NCBI GenBank assembly: GCA_945859605.1 | Contig: OX243811.1 | Span: 60,648,116-60,712,115, forward strand | Direction of reading: 5' to 3' | Length of the DNA: 64,000 nucleotides | DNA from: Lumbricus rubellus | Taxonomy: Eukaryota > Annelida > Clitellata > Crassiclitellata > Lumbricidae | Part shown: in pieces, positions 52,589-63,587 of the stretch | How positions within the stretch are numbered: position 1 is the first letter of the stretch | Layout of the letters: every line of letters begins with the position of its first letter | Position numbers and translations under genes: made by a program | Notes under the pieces: generated by a model | Databases searched by the model: none | What the model saw: the letters and a program-made list of their open reading frames with translations, nothing else | What the model was told of the DNA's origin: nothing

Positions 52589-52777
52589 GTTCCCTACCTA
52601 CACTTTTTACTTTGGTCCGTCTGTTCCCTATTTCTGTTGGCCTTCCTGAATGCTCTGTCCAGGCCCTTTTGTATGCTTTCTGTGCACTGCCAACCTAATG
52701 CGTGTTTTGTCCAACCACCATCCGATGAAACCAGGCTCATTTTTATCTTGGTTGTGGCGGACAGTTTGCTAAGCTAG
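52010..52777 (+). CDS. Acidic coiled-coil ORF running through the end of LTR B
   Basis: Starts MSSLKSEEEEEVIRSEEE, then a coiled-coil-like stretch (FIAKHEEFEQKLKQYKRDL), then GGDLNPEQCE and a Pro/Gly-rich part. Only 52010-52588 belongs to the element (193 codons); the frame continues by chance into flanking duplicated DNA as far as 52777. It shares position, acidity and the LNP(D/E) word with the ORF of LTR A but is very diverged. Putative gag N-terminus. Confidence 0.55.
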   Translation: MSSLKSEEEEEVIRSEEEDNESVAEVSGTPQLLPDPAQEFMERQENRIQSFIAKHEEFEQKLKQYKRDLNLLEQRATELSIIEETRTVSGGDLNPEQCEIEAVALPQRAVDICRRLEPSLVPGYREEGFDSLPEWASVLPGFLGNRTRVLELNAVAPPRLAPWPGNPGENKGAKKVELKVNRGGLLAEGTRATVPYLHFLLWSVCSLFLLAFLNALSRPFCMLSVHCQPNACFVQPPSDETRLIFILVVADSLLS

Positions 52778-53077
52778 ACATCCTGTTTCTTCGCTATTGT
52801 TTTCTGTTCTACATTCCGTGATCTTCGAAATGGCATAGACCTAGATCTCTGTTGATTAATCAATAATCATGCAGACAGTTTCTGCAGCTCTTGCTTTGCC
52901 ACCTCTGTCACTGGAGGGTCAGATTGATCCAAATAACTATACCGACTATTAGCTAACATTATACAAATTTGTGTGAACAATTTCTGTGAAGGATAATCAC
53001 AGCTAAATAGGTGACAATAATTATAATTATTGATTTAGAGTAGGCTACTTATGCATTGAGCTGACAGTTTGATGCAA
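52593..53077. repeat. Segmental duplication copy B, right part
   Basis: Aligns with 16749-17190 (CCTACCTACACTTTTTACTT onwards) and runs into the CTLD pseudogene exon. Confidence 0.88.
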
Positions 53078-54316
53078 TCAAGTACGAACGATAACCTCAC
53101 ACAGAGGACATACAGACCACGTGCATATTAAATCATTCCACTCCCCTTTATATAGCCTATCGACGCGCATGCTTCACTATGATCCACGCAATTAGGTTCT
53201 CCAAGACCCCAGTTGCTGTACTGCATGGAAAAAGTCGCTCCGCTGTTTGATTTCCATTCAAAAGGTGATTGGCAATCGGAAATGTTTCTTCGTTGAGCAC
53301 CAATCCAAAATGAATTTACCCAATGGCGCGTCTGATCAGCAAACGTATTTTCTGCCAAGCAATCTAAAGAAACAACAGTTGCAGACTTGCAGCTACAGTT
53401 ACAGTAATAATAGCCTATAATTGTTATGCCATTTTATGAGCAAGCGCAGGATTCGCTTCGAAATGCGCTATTTTATTCTATAGGATTATAATTGTCATGT
53501 TGTAACCTACGGAAACGCGTTATATAACCATTAAACCTATGCACGAATCCACCTTCATTGTGATCGCCAATAATTCTCTAAAAAAGGCTAATTTTCTTGG
53601 TGTGTTTAAATAATGAGACAAATCCGGTGACACCCAGTTGCACATCAATGCACATTAAATAGAAGCAACAACAATTTAATAATGTGAAATTAACAATGTC
53701 GTTGATGTGCATCAAAGAGAACCCTAGGAATAAAATTGTTTGCATCCATTACTGGTAGAACAAAATGGATGCGGTCTAGGGTGTAAGTTATAGGTGGTTC
53801 TTGCTAGAGGTGGAAAGGAGGTCAATAGATATTTAAAATGTGCTTAATTTCTCCTAAAACACCGTGTCATGGTTGTAGGCCTACCTAAGACTAAGGCAAC
53901 GAATCTTAAACGACGCTATTTGAAGGAGTAAGTAGATCTGAAGCTAACTTATGAGCGACGCGTATACAATGTAGCGAAAGTTGTAGCGAGAATTATTATA
54001 GGCCTAATAGTCAAAGATGAAGACTGGTTCACAGGACGCAAATGCAAAGACATACAATGTAATACGCAAGTCATGTAGAGGGCATTGAAGATATGGGATA
54101 GATGTTCTTAAAACAGATCCAGCCTTTATCTCTGAGTATCTCAGTAGCAATCTGTAGTTCTGTTTTGTTCATGATAACGGCCAGTTGAGCGGTTGAATGC
54201 AATTGCTTGCACTTCTGTTGAGCCGTGTTCCAATCTACTTTGTCATCTACATGTAGAACGGCGTAGCATTTCGAAAAGCCAACGACACTATTAGTTACCC
54301 TGTTGGACAATGACGG
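53078..54316 (-). pseudogene. C-type lectin pseudogene, two CTLD exons
   Basis: Exon 2 equivalent (54316-54124) begins RHCPTG and then hits TAA because of a 1-bp loss; the correct frame resumes at SVVGFSKCYAVL and DWNTAQQKC. Its donor reads AAAG|GCTGG instead of GT. Exon 3 equivalent (53363-53078) starts DCLAENTF, has SFWIGAQRRN and GLGEPNC, then shifts frame before EWNDLIC and CPLCEV. No exon 1 was found upstream to 64000. It is otherwise closest in plan to lectin genes 2 and 3, so decay is recent. One of the lesions could be a sequencing error, but not all three. Confidence 0.82.
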
Positions 54317-55254
54317 CTGAAAAAGAAGCAGTCAAGGCGCAATGGTTGCATTTAGGTCTATTTCAGGATCTTTTGTCCAAAATTGATTCCGATTTCTTTT
54401 AGGGATTGCCACAAATTACATCGCCAAATCTAAGGCGCAACATTGACCCTTTCTCGCCACATTTTAGGTATTATATAGGCTATATAGGCTACTAAACGGT
54501 TCAATAAGCATAATAGCACACCGTCAGTACGTCACTAATTTAGTCTAAAGTCAAAATCCATCCCCTGACTGTGTCGTCATTTTATGGGCAAAAACATAAA
54601 ATTTTCACAACCTTTTTTGTACTTTGTAATTTTGTAATTTGTACTGCAAAGGGTTTGATCTCAATAAAGGTTATTATGTACGCATGTACGCATTGTACGT
54701 ATCTTTTTTCATAATGCACGCCCACAATTTTGCTTCGCACATACTTTATTCGCCTAAAACCTTACAGCAAGAGAATGCCACAAAGACCAACCAATCTACA
54801 GCCGCGTTCGACTCATTCTCAAACAGCGGATCTTTTGAACCCGGATGGGTGAAAAGCAAATTGGTTCGGCTAGGTTAACCCTCGGGCTACCAAGGTGGTG
54901 GTGGTATCCATCCATCCCTTTTAGATGTGATCGATTTCAAAATTGTTCCGAATGGAATTATTAAAAATTGACCTTTTAGGTAGCTGTAGGAGTGTAGGGG
55001 GTTAATTGGCACACATTTGAGGTACAATGTGAGATGATACCTCACACCGTTCAAAAGTTATAGGCCTACCCATTATACCCGAGGCACCAGAAGGTGGACA
55101 CCACCCCCCTTAGATTTTCGCCTATATCTTAGCGGTCAATTACCATTTTTTAAAAACTGTCATTTTATAGAGGAAGTGCAAGGCTACATTTTGATGGTCA
55201 CTGAGTTGTTGTTTTTTGACAACCGTAAGTGCTCAAAATAACTTAATATATATA
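54317..55254. other. Intergenic, nothing firm
   Basis: TTAACCCTCGGGCTACC at about 54873 resembles a piggyBac end, without a partner. No gene. Confidence 0.4.
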
Positions 55255-55256
55255 TA

Positions 55257-56191
55257 CAGGGTGGGCCAAAAAAAGACGCCCTAGGTTTTTTGCCATTATT
55301 TTGGCCAGAAGTAAGAATTTTGAAATTAAATTTTGCAGTCTTAAAGGCAATTCATATTTACACATGATGGCCAGATTTCATCGAAATATATCAAACAGAA
55401 CAAAAGTTATATCAGTTTTAGTGAGGCCACCCCTCGTTTTTTGACGATTCAAAACAAAAACGAAACGCACAAAAATCAGGTTTGTTGCTAATATCTTGAC
55501 CAAAAATTAGAATTTCGAAATGAAATTTTACATGCTTAAAGGCAATTCATATTTACACATTATGACCGTATTTCATCAAAATATTTCTAACACAACACAA
55601 GTTATACCAATTTTAGCGAGACCACCCACCGTTTTTGACGATTCAAAAACCAAACGCAACAAAAAGTAGCATAAACACGATTTTATTAAGTCTCATCTTA
55701 AATAACTGTTGTCAAATGAACTTGGTAGTGCTTCACAACTTGTGTTCAATGTACCCAACACCAGTGCCAACCCTTCTTTTGAGTCTCTTTGCAAAGTTCT
55801 TGATGGACCTCTGACAGATTCCTTATTTACCATTTTGATTGTCATCTTGCTAAGTGACTTCTCAGTGACGTGCAGCTACGCTGGTACCCTGTTTCTTTCT
55901 TGTAATAATAATGATCATCTGTCAATATCAAGGCTATTATTTTGATAATAATTATTTGAGATGAGACTTAATAAAATCGTGTTTTTGCTGCGTTACGTCT
56001 TTGAATTGTCAAAAAACGGTGGGTGGCCTCACTAAAAGTGGCATAACTTTTGTTGTGTTTGAAATATTTTAATGAAATCCGGCCATCTGGTGTAAATATG
56101 AATTGTCTTTAAGACTGTAAAATTTCATTTCGAAATTCTTACTTTTGGTCAAGATATCGGCAAAAATCTTAGGTTTTTTTGGCCCACCCTG
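55257..56191. mobile_element. Tc1/mariner-type MITE, TA TSD, long inverted ends
   Basis: TA flanks; ends CAGGGTGGGCCAAAAAAA and TTTTTTTGGCCCACCCTG. The inverted repeats are about 190 bp, and the left one is duplicated in tandem (55290-55480 and 55490-55690). It shares its core GTGCAGCTACGCTGGTACCC with 20288-21500. Confidence 0.9.
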
Positions 56192-56369
56192 TATATATAA
56201 AGGTGTTTTATTTTCGTACAATTTACATGTTTTTTTTCTATTATTAAATGTACATCATCATCATCATCATCACAAACCATAGGCGCAACGCCCGTAGGTG
56301 TCCGACGCCACTCTCTGTCTGAGTCTGTTTCATGTCATCTCCCAGTTTCTACAGACTAACAGGTCTGCT

Positions 56370-56619
56370 CATAGGCGTACTGGAGTTTTCACCAGTGGGG
56401 GGGGGGGGCAAAGATTGAACTTCTGCCCGAAAATTTATCCGGAAAAAAGTTGATGACCTTTTTTTAGTCGTTCGGGGTTGTCTTTGCCCGAAAAACCACA
56501 CTTGCTCGAAACTTGATGACCTTTTTTAGTCGTTTGCGCTTTTTTTGCCCGAAAAACCACACTTGCCCGAAAGTTGGGAGACATTTGCCCCTCCTGCACC
56601 CCAGTCTCGTACGCCTATG
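56370..56619. mobile_element. hAT MITE, TSD GGTCTGCT
   Basis: Exact duplication GGTCTGCT (56362-56369 and 56620-56627); ends CATAGGCGTAC and GTACGCCTATG. It contains two copies of GATGACCTTTTTTAGTCGT. Confidence 0.92.
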
Positions 56620-56627
56620 GGTCTGCT

Positions 56628-57325
56628 CCATACCATTAGGCCTATATCTTGAACCAGCTGGACCGCCTTGTCTGCTTGAAGAGAATGTTAGGAAAGAGGC
56701 ATGAAGGACAACAATTGGGACAAGCCCGTTTTGTGTCCAATGCCCTCTCCACCGACTCACTCCACCGGTCTGTCCTGACCGACCTGTGCATTATCTGCTT
56801 CACATCATGACAACGTGAAGCAACTGGGCCGTTATGTCACTTGTGTCGTGATTTTTTAGCGGATTTGAATCGTCTTGGTCTTCTACTGCCAGTCTGCCAG
56901 AATATCGTCACCCATCTGGCAAACCTTCCTCCTTTACCCGGGCTTAGGACCGGCACAGGGTAGTTGATGGTCCTCTGCGGCGGAGGATGGATTCAGTTGA
57001 GCGTCATGCCCAGGACTATATTACATATTACTACATGTCCATGATTTATTTTTAAGAGAAATAAATTGTCATTCTATAGAGGGAATTTAAGGTTACTTTT
57101 AAAGTTTTTATTCCAATTAATTTGTCTTTTAATGACCGGAAGTACTCACAATCAATGAAAATGTGTGAAAATGTCGATATTTGCGGCGCAAATCGACAAT
57201 GGCATAATTTCATTGTTTCATATTGATTGACGATAGATAATAGATATGCATGTTTTTTCTTTTGATTGTACCTAAAAAGACTTATAACTAGTTTTTATAG
57301 TTGAATATTTGACTTTATTAAATAT
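56628..57325. other. Intergenic, no recognised gene
   Basis: No coding or structural feature supported. Confidence 0.4.
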
Positions 57326-57404
57326 TGTAGCGGTTTTTGGTTGACGCTAGAGATAGTTTTATTATTTTTATTTTAGTTATTTTATTGTTTGCTATTAATA
57401 GCTG

Positions 57405-57692
57405 CTTCGCTTCGCTTGGCTTGCATCGCTTCGCTCGGCTTGCATCGCTTCGCTCGGCTTGCATCGCTTCGCTTGGCTTGCATCGCTTCGCATGCTTCGC
57501 TTCGTTTGCATCGCTTCGCTTGCATCGCTTGGCTTGCTTCGCTCGGCTTGCATCGCTTCGCTTGGCTTGCATCGCTTCGCTTGGCTTGCATCGCTTCGCT
57601 TGGCTTGCTTCGCTTGCATCGCTTCGCTTGCATCGTTTCACTTGGCTTGCATCGCTTTGCTCGGCTTGCATCGCTTCGCTTGCATCGCTCGG
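57405..57692. repeat. CGCTTGGCTTGCATCGCTT minisatellite in LTR U3
   Basis: About 15 units of 10-19 bp of TTCGCTTGGCTTGCATCGC and shorter variants. It ends 6 bp before the TATA box, so it forms the proximal promoter. Confidence 0.93.
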
Positions 57693-57697
57693 CTTGG

Positions 57698-57705
57698 TAT
57701 ATAAA
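57698..57705 (+). promoter_or_regulatory. LTR TATA box
   Basis: TATATAAA directly downstream of the U3 minisatellite. Transcription would begin about 30 bp on, near the CAGTCAGTCAGCAG stretch. Confidence 0.7.
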
Positions 57706-57946
57706 GTAGTAGCTGCAGTCAGTCAGCAGTCCAGTTCACCAGTGTGGTTGTCAGTTCGTCAGTAAGTCAGCCGAGAGTTCGTCAACACGCAGTTAGTGAC
57801 GCAGTTCGCCAGTCAGTCAGCGTTGACGCAGTGACGCAGTAGAAGAGTGACGCGGTTCGCCAGAGTGACGCAGTTCGACCCGCAGTTCGTGATTCTGCCG
57901 AAGCAGAGAGTTCGCCGAGGTCGTCAGTCAGCAGTCGGCGGTCGTG

Positions 57947-58120
57947 CTTCCTCCGTCCGCATCCTCGTCGGCGGACGTGCTTCCTCGGCGGCGGACGTGC
58001 TTCCTCCGTCCGCACTCTTGTCGGCGGACGAGCTTTTTCCGTCCGCATCCTCGTCGGCGGACGTGCTTTCCCCGTCCGCATCCTCGTCGACGGACGTGCT
58101 TCCTCCGTCCGCATCCTCGA
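57947..58120. repeat. GTCCGCATCCTCGTCGGCGG minisatellite in LTR
   Basis: Five units of about 33 bp with GGCGGACGTGCTTCCTCC. Confidence 0.92.
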
Positions 58121-58729
58121 TAGTCCTCGCATACCCCTCCCTCTTCGAACAGTTACAGTATTGTTGACGGTATGACGGTATTGCTGTGCACATTGTGAAC
58201 TGCTTTATTCTTGTCGAAGAAAACCGATGACAATTGGAGAAAACGTCTTGAATTCTTTCTTCAGGTACAGTCTCGGACAGACCGTCCGAGCCGGGACCAG
58301 CGGGCATTGTCAAGGTTTCAGGGTGGGTCATCCTGGGTAACTAGTCGACCCTGAACCTCGTCGCGGAGGGACCCTAGAAGTCTGGGGTGATCCGTAACAA
58401 ATTGGTACCGAGAAGTGGAGTGTCGTCAACATTCGGTGAACTTCTACAAATCGGCAGCAGAGAAGTGTGGACACCAACAAATTGGTCACAAGAAGAGATT
58501 TTCGGTGGACTTCGACAAGTTGAAATTCGAGGACTCAGAAAGGACTACAGCTACCGTAGAACGTAATGAATTGGAACCGCGAGCAAATTCTGGAGGATTG
58601 CGTTCTCTGCGACTCCAAATTGGTGCTCTGCTACAGGTGAGTTCCCTCGTGCTGAGAAGAACGGACATGCTGCTGGCTTGCCGATCACTTCTTCGCCCAC
58701 CGCCAGACGAAGAACCGACACTTTGATCG

Positions 58730-59861
58730 ACTACGAAGTAGAGTCCAGTCGATTTGTTGAGAAGGTTGATTTCGAAGAATTGCCAAAGAAAGAGCGGAAA
58801 AGTTTGCTGATTTCGGACAGGAACATCATGGACTCAAAAGTCTTGGAAGACGTCAGCCGCCTGGTGAGTGAAAGAAAAACTCCCATGAAGCCTGGAAAGT
58901 TCGACGGCACCGGTTCCTTGGAGTCTTTCCTCGCCCAAATTGAAGTATGTGCCCGACACAATCGGTGGACGAGAGACGATAAAGTGGACTTCCTTCGGTG
59001 CGCTTTGGACAAAGCTGCAAGCAACACAGCTCTTGTGGGATTTCGGTGCGAAGGAAAATGTCAGCTACGAACAGCTTGTCGAACGACTTCGTCAGCGATA
59101 CGGTTCCCACGGGCAGGCGGAGACGTTTCGCGCTCAGCTATATTATCGTCGACAACGGGTTGACGAAAGCCTGAGCGACCTGCTTCACGATATTCGACGT
59201 CTGGTGGTACTCGCATATCCAGTACCCTCAAGTGAGACGACCGAAATTGTGGCTCAGGACGCGTTTTTGGAAGCCATCAGAGATCGCGAGTTGTCTCTCA
59301 AAGTGCCGGAGAGGGAACCAAAGTCAATTGATGAGGCTTATAGAATGGCTCTGCGTCTAGGAGCGTATCAGCAGATGGCTGATTCTGATGACCGTCGAAA
59401 AACACCCAACCGAGTGCGTGGAACACAAGAAACGGACACTGGTACTCAGCTACAGACGCAACTGGAAGGCTTCTTCGCTTTCCAGCGAAAGTGGCAGCAG
59501 CAAATGGAGGAACGGTTCCAGTAGCAGATGGAACAGCTTCGAAGCCAGTCTCCGACTACGAACCTGACTTCGAGACCGCGCGTTGCTACTCCTGGAGTCG
59601 GTGGGCGTAAACGGGCCTGCTTCAACTGTGGCCGAGAGGGTCAAATCGCCCGTCAGTGCCGCCAGCCACGCCGATCTTCAGACGCCAATAACGAGGCTCC
59701 CGGTCCGTCGACATTCGGTACAGCAGACGGTGTTCTCACGAATCACACAACCCGAGAACGATCCTCGGTTGCCACGACAACGCCATATACGTTCAAGCTA
59801 CGATCAACGGCCAGCCAAAAAACTGCCTCATCGACACGGGGTCAGAAGTGAGTATAGTACT
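58730..59861 (+). pseudogene. Ty3/gypsy gag and protease start, broken
   Basis: The gag core reads KPGKFDGTGSLESFLAQIE, then shifts frame near 59020 to LLWDFGAKENVSYEQL and FRAQLYYRRQRVDESLSDL, as in gypsy capsid proteins. An in-frame TAG sits at 59522. The nucleocapsid CCHC knuckle CFNCGREGQIARQC follows (59622-59663), and then, in another frame, the protease start NCLIDTGSEVSIV with its catalytic DTGS (about 59830). The element is cut off at 59861 by the LTR of the next one. It is dead through a frameshift, a stop and truncation. Confidence 0.88.
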
Positions 59862-60474
59862 GTCAACCCCTTCAATCCTGGTTGACCTCCAGTCTTCTCG
59901 GTAGCTTTCCAGTATCGTTCTTTCAGTAGCCTAAGCCTATCCCTACTGACTTAACTGACTTTGATCTACTGGCTAGTTAAAGTTTCTACAGTCTTTCACT
60001 AGTTTTACTTCAACGACAACGACGACAGGTTTAATCGTATACTATAATCAAATCCAACGTAAAATGAAACAGAAGCAACAACACGATAATGTCTATCTTT
60101 GCATTATCACAGCAACTACAACTCTTCTCCACAACAACTAGTCAACTACTACTACTACTACTACACTTATCACAGCCTATCTCGCCACTCTTCCGTCTCA
60201 CACTCCTTCCTTCTCTCTATCTCTCATTCTTACGCGCAACCCTCGATCGGCTGACTGTCTAGACACGCGCGCCAAAAATGCAGCTGGTCTGTCTGGCCGC
60301 TCGCGAGTGTACAACAATCAACTGACCGCTGCAGGACATACACTATATTAAATTAGCTTACATTACCTCTTTCCTTTCTTTTAAAGAGAGCTAATTATCT
60401 TTAAAAATTAGCGAACGTACATGAATTAAAACAATACTAACAATTCTTACAGTAATGCATCATAAAATATCTTA
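59862..60474 (-). mobile_element. LTR of minus-strand Gmr1-like element
   Basis: On the minus strand it starts TGTAAGATATTTTATG and ends GGTTGACA (613 bp). It lies directly after the stop of the RNase H frame, as a 3' LTR should, although no polypurine tract is visible. Confidence 0.72.
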
Positions 60475-62245
60475 CACTATAATCTAGATAAACAGTCAGC
60501 TACTACATTCAGCTTTCCCTTCTTGTAGTTCAACAGAATGTCAAAATTTTGTAATGATAAAGACCATCTGACTAACTTAGCAGATTTCGACATTGATTCA
60601 GTCAAATAAACTAAAGGATTGTGATCTGTGAAAACATTGATCTTAGAAATTATTATTGGTTCTGGTCCTATAAGGTGACCAATGAATCTCACCTCACTCT
60701 TACCAAGCACACATGTCTCATCTCATCTTCAAGTTCTAAATTACATTGTGAAGTCTTAATGCAGTTTTATGCAGTTCAAAACAATTCTAAATGTCTTAAA
60801 TGAATGTTCCAATCATCAGAATGTACTGCAATGTCGTCTACATTTGGCTCAGTGCATGCATAACCTGTTTAGATTGTTCGCTCGTTAAATATCCAATTTG
60901 TTCATAATCCAATTGAAGTGATTTCTGTTTCGTCTCTGAATAATCTTCTTTCAGCGGTATTTCTACCACTGATCCAAACTCGTCGTCCTCTTCCACGATA
61001 AGACCACACGATAATGTTCTTGTGATGAACTTTCTCATTTTCTTGGCATGCACAATTCGTCGACGATTTTCATTCATGTCCACGAGATATGAATATTTGG
61101 ATCTTCTTTGTAGGACAGTACATGGACCATGCCATCGTGAGAACAATTTGTTGGTTGACGTTGGATATAGTACGTTGACGTTTTCTCCAAGTTCGAATTC
61201 TTTATATTATTTTGCTCTCTTGTTATATTGGCTGGCATACTGTTTTTGCTTCTCCAATTTCTTTGCATCTTCCACCTGTCTTTCATCATTCGTATTCTCC
61301 GTAAACAATTCTCTCATGCTCGTACCAATTTCCACATCGCTCCCCGAATCTTCACTATCATTTCGTTCACATGCAGCCATCTCTTCTTCATTTTCATTGT
61401 TTTCGGATGTTATTCCTTCTTCTGCTTGAATACTGTGTTCATCTTCGCTTTCAGTGTCATCGTCTAGCAAACTTTCATTTAGCTGATCCTCTTCTTCGTC
61501 TTTGACTTCTGTTCTCCGACTCTGTGCTCTTGTAGTCACATGCGCTTGTAATTCTCCTTGCAATAAACTCACTGGTAGAATCTCTTTCAGTTCTGCAATT
61601 ATCTTCGGATGTAGCAGGAACCTTTCTTTGTTTTCTCTACACAGTTCTGCTGGAATGCTGGCACACACCAACGTTGAATATAGCGCAATATTTATTATTC
61701 TGTCCTTCAGATCTTCTCCTACTGTCTGACCACTCATTCTCACATCAATCTTCACTAACTTAGCTGGAATAGGCTCTCCAACCATACATTGCAAATGTAC
61801 TCTGCCAATTTCTTCTACTATCGCTCTTTTCAGTAGTTCCTCGTTGATTACTGGTGTCTCTGTCCCAGAGTCAACCACTGCTTTAACTTGCACAGGACGA
61901 CCACTGGTATCATTCCCACGTATTTCTACCGTCACATGCTGCAAAACAATCTTCTTCATAAGTGAACAATCATCTTTACTTTGTATTATAAACCGTGGTG
62001 TACACTTCATCACTGACTTCACTTCTGTTTCTCGGTTGTATTGTTCTTCCAGATCTTAAGGTGCATTTATAACTTGGATCTGGTTTACTCTCAGATTCTC
62101 TGCACTCCTACTAAAGCTATTCCTCAGATTTGTCGCTCCTGGTGCTTGACAATGTTTTACCAAATGTGTCAAGCGGGATCGAAAGCCGTCGGATTTCGCT
62201 ACACAGATACAGAGATATAGGCGAGTAAAGGCGAGAACGCTCAAA
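60475..62245 (-). pseudogene. Gmr1-like Ty3/gypsy pol with order PR-IN-RT-RH, internally deleted
   Basis: Minus strand, 5' to 3': a degraded zinc knuckle (HLVKHC, ~62160); protease VKAVVDSGTETPVIN (~61872); linker TTRAQSRRTE and an acidic stretch; integrase tail QKQYASQYNKRAK, FSRWHGPCTV and YSYLVDMNENRRR (61250-61020); YLTSEQSKQVMHAL; an RT piece VDDIAVHSDDWNIHLRHL (60780-60838); RIGHL-type boundary; then RNase H end TDHNPLVYL and LLNYKKGKLNVVADCLSRL (60477). Integrase preceding RT is the copia-like order seen in the Gmr1 lineage of gypsy elements. The IN core, RT palm start and RH start are missing. Confidence 0.82.
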
Positions 62246-63284
62246 AATACGAAAAATGGTTTTACGGTGTATTATTATTTAAACATATGTCTACTTTCAA
62301 TATCTTCAATTAGAAATTTTGAATTAAAATGCTTAGTGTTGAAAAAATGACTTTTACCGCATGTGGTGTCAAAATTTGCTTTGAATCAATCGCTCCATGA
62401 GCTATTTTCAAAGTTAAAATTCGCTACGAACGACAGAGCTATTATACACCATATGGACTATTTCTTGTAGTCGTGTCTACCACATAATAAATTTTCCCTT
62501 CAATATGGTACTGAATGGTCCATAAAAGCTGTTTCACCCGTTTAAATGAGCAGGTTTTGGTCAAAGTTTTAAGCATTCATTATTGCTTGCCTGACAACAA
62601 GGATGATTGTTTTTCAAGCCACGCCTCCGACCCAGTTTTCTTAGAGTCTAATTGGCTTACGAGACATATCGCGACACTGACCTTCGATCGTGCGCATGCG
62701 AGCTAGCAATTCTTGGTCTCTCAACTTGTTGATGTTGCTCATTTTCTTTAGTTACTTTCGGAGAGAAACGTTATTTTTGCGTTTGTTTCGGAAAGAATTC
62801 GTATGAAAATTATTCACACTAAGCTTAATTTACATTAGCCTAATAGAAAGTGAAAATTTGAAGCTGTTAAACTGTTCAAATAGTGATAGCCTAGGCAGGC
62901 CCTAATCGTAATCGTAGCCTTATCTCCAAGCTTCTAAAGTGCCATTCGAAAGCCAAGTGTGGAGCACCAGCTTATTCACGAGCGCTGCGTCAAGTCAAAA
63001 GGGTTGTCCATAAGAGTAGTCCAAAGGTGGTCCGGGTCGAGTTACCATAGAAAATGAATTCATAAGACTGTCCGATGAACACGGGTCTTATTCAGCGAAG
63101 CGATAAAGATTCCGCCGACGTAGGAAACATGTGGTCTATTGTCTAAGTGAGTACATAATTAAAATTCTTTATAAGATTTGAAAGAGTCTCGTATTTAAGT
63201 CAGTTCTGTTTATCGGACCCAACGTATTCCATTCGCGCCTGCTTGTCGAGTAAACAAATCGCGAACAATTATATCGTAGGTCCC
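62246..63284. other. Intergenic, no recognised gene
   Basis: No supported feature; possibly the old flank of the Gmr1-like copy. Confidence 0.4.
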
Positions 63285-63450
63285 TGTAATAGCGCGATAT
63301 AAACAGTTGTAACAGTGCGCTATATAAACAGTTATGGTTCGAGAGTAGAACGGGATCAAGAGCACAGGAGGCATGGCGGTTGCAGTGTGTTGGTCTAATT
63401 AAAGTGTTGTTTAATAACTATTACAGTCTCGTTTAATAATAACTATTACA
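63285..63450 (+). mobile_element. Short 5' LTR of gypsy element 3
   Basis: 166 bp with perfect 7-bp inverted termini TGTAATA / TATTACA. Two copies of GCGCTATATAAACAGTT-like sequence provide TATA motifs (63297, 63312). It is followed by TTGGCGACGAGG, the expected primer-binding position. Confidence 0.75.
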
Positions 63451-63587
63451 TTGGCGACGAGGATAAAACAAAATTCGGAAACGCGGACAATATTATATTC
63501 ACCTTGGACTCTGCACGTGTGTGTGTGCTAACTGTTGACATTTTCACGTTACTCGGGCTGAACTCCACATTCCATTCAACGCTCAAC

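Larger units (their letters stand above)
57326..58399 (+). mobile_element. 5' LTR of Ty3/gypsy element 1
   Basis: Starts TGTAGCGG and ends CCGTAACA, directly followed by AATTGGTACCGAGAAGTGG, the usual position of the tRNA primer-binding site. It contains a TATA box at 57698-57705 and two minisatellites. The 3' LTR is not in the window. Confidence 0.82.

Noticed and set aside
57318..57765. Repetitive Ala/Leu/His ORFs
   Set aside because: Frames of the U3 minisatellite in the LTR upstream of the TATA box.
58415..58726. 103-residue ORF just after the primer site as the gag start
   Set aside because: Shares no gag motif and ends before the capsid region; the gag words lie in another frame from about 58730.
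61022..62059. Plus-strand Phe/Ser-rich ORFs
   Set aside because: Antisense of the Gmr1-like pol frames, which carry the real domain motifs.
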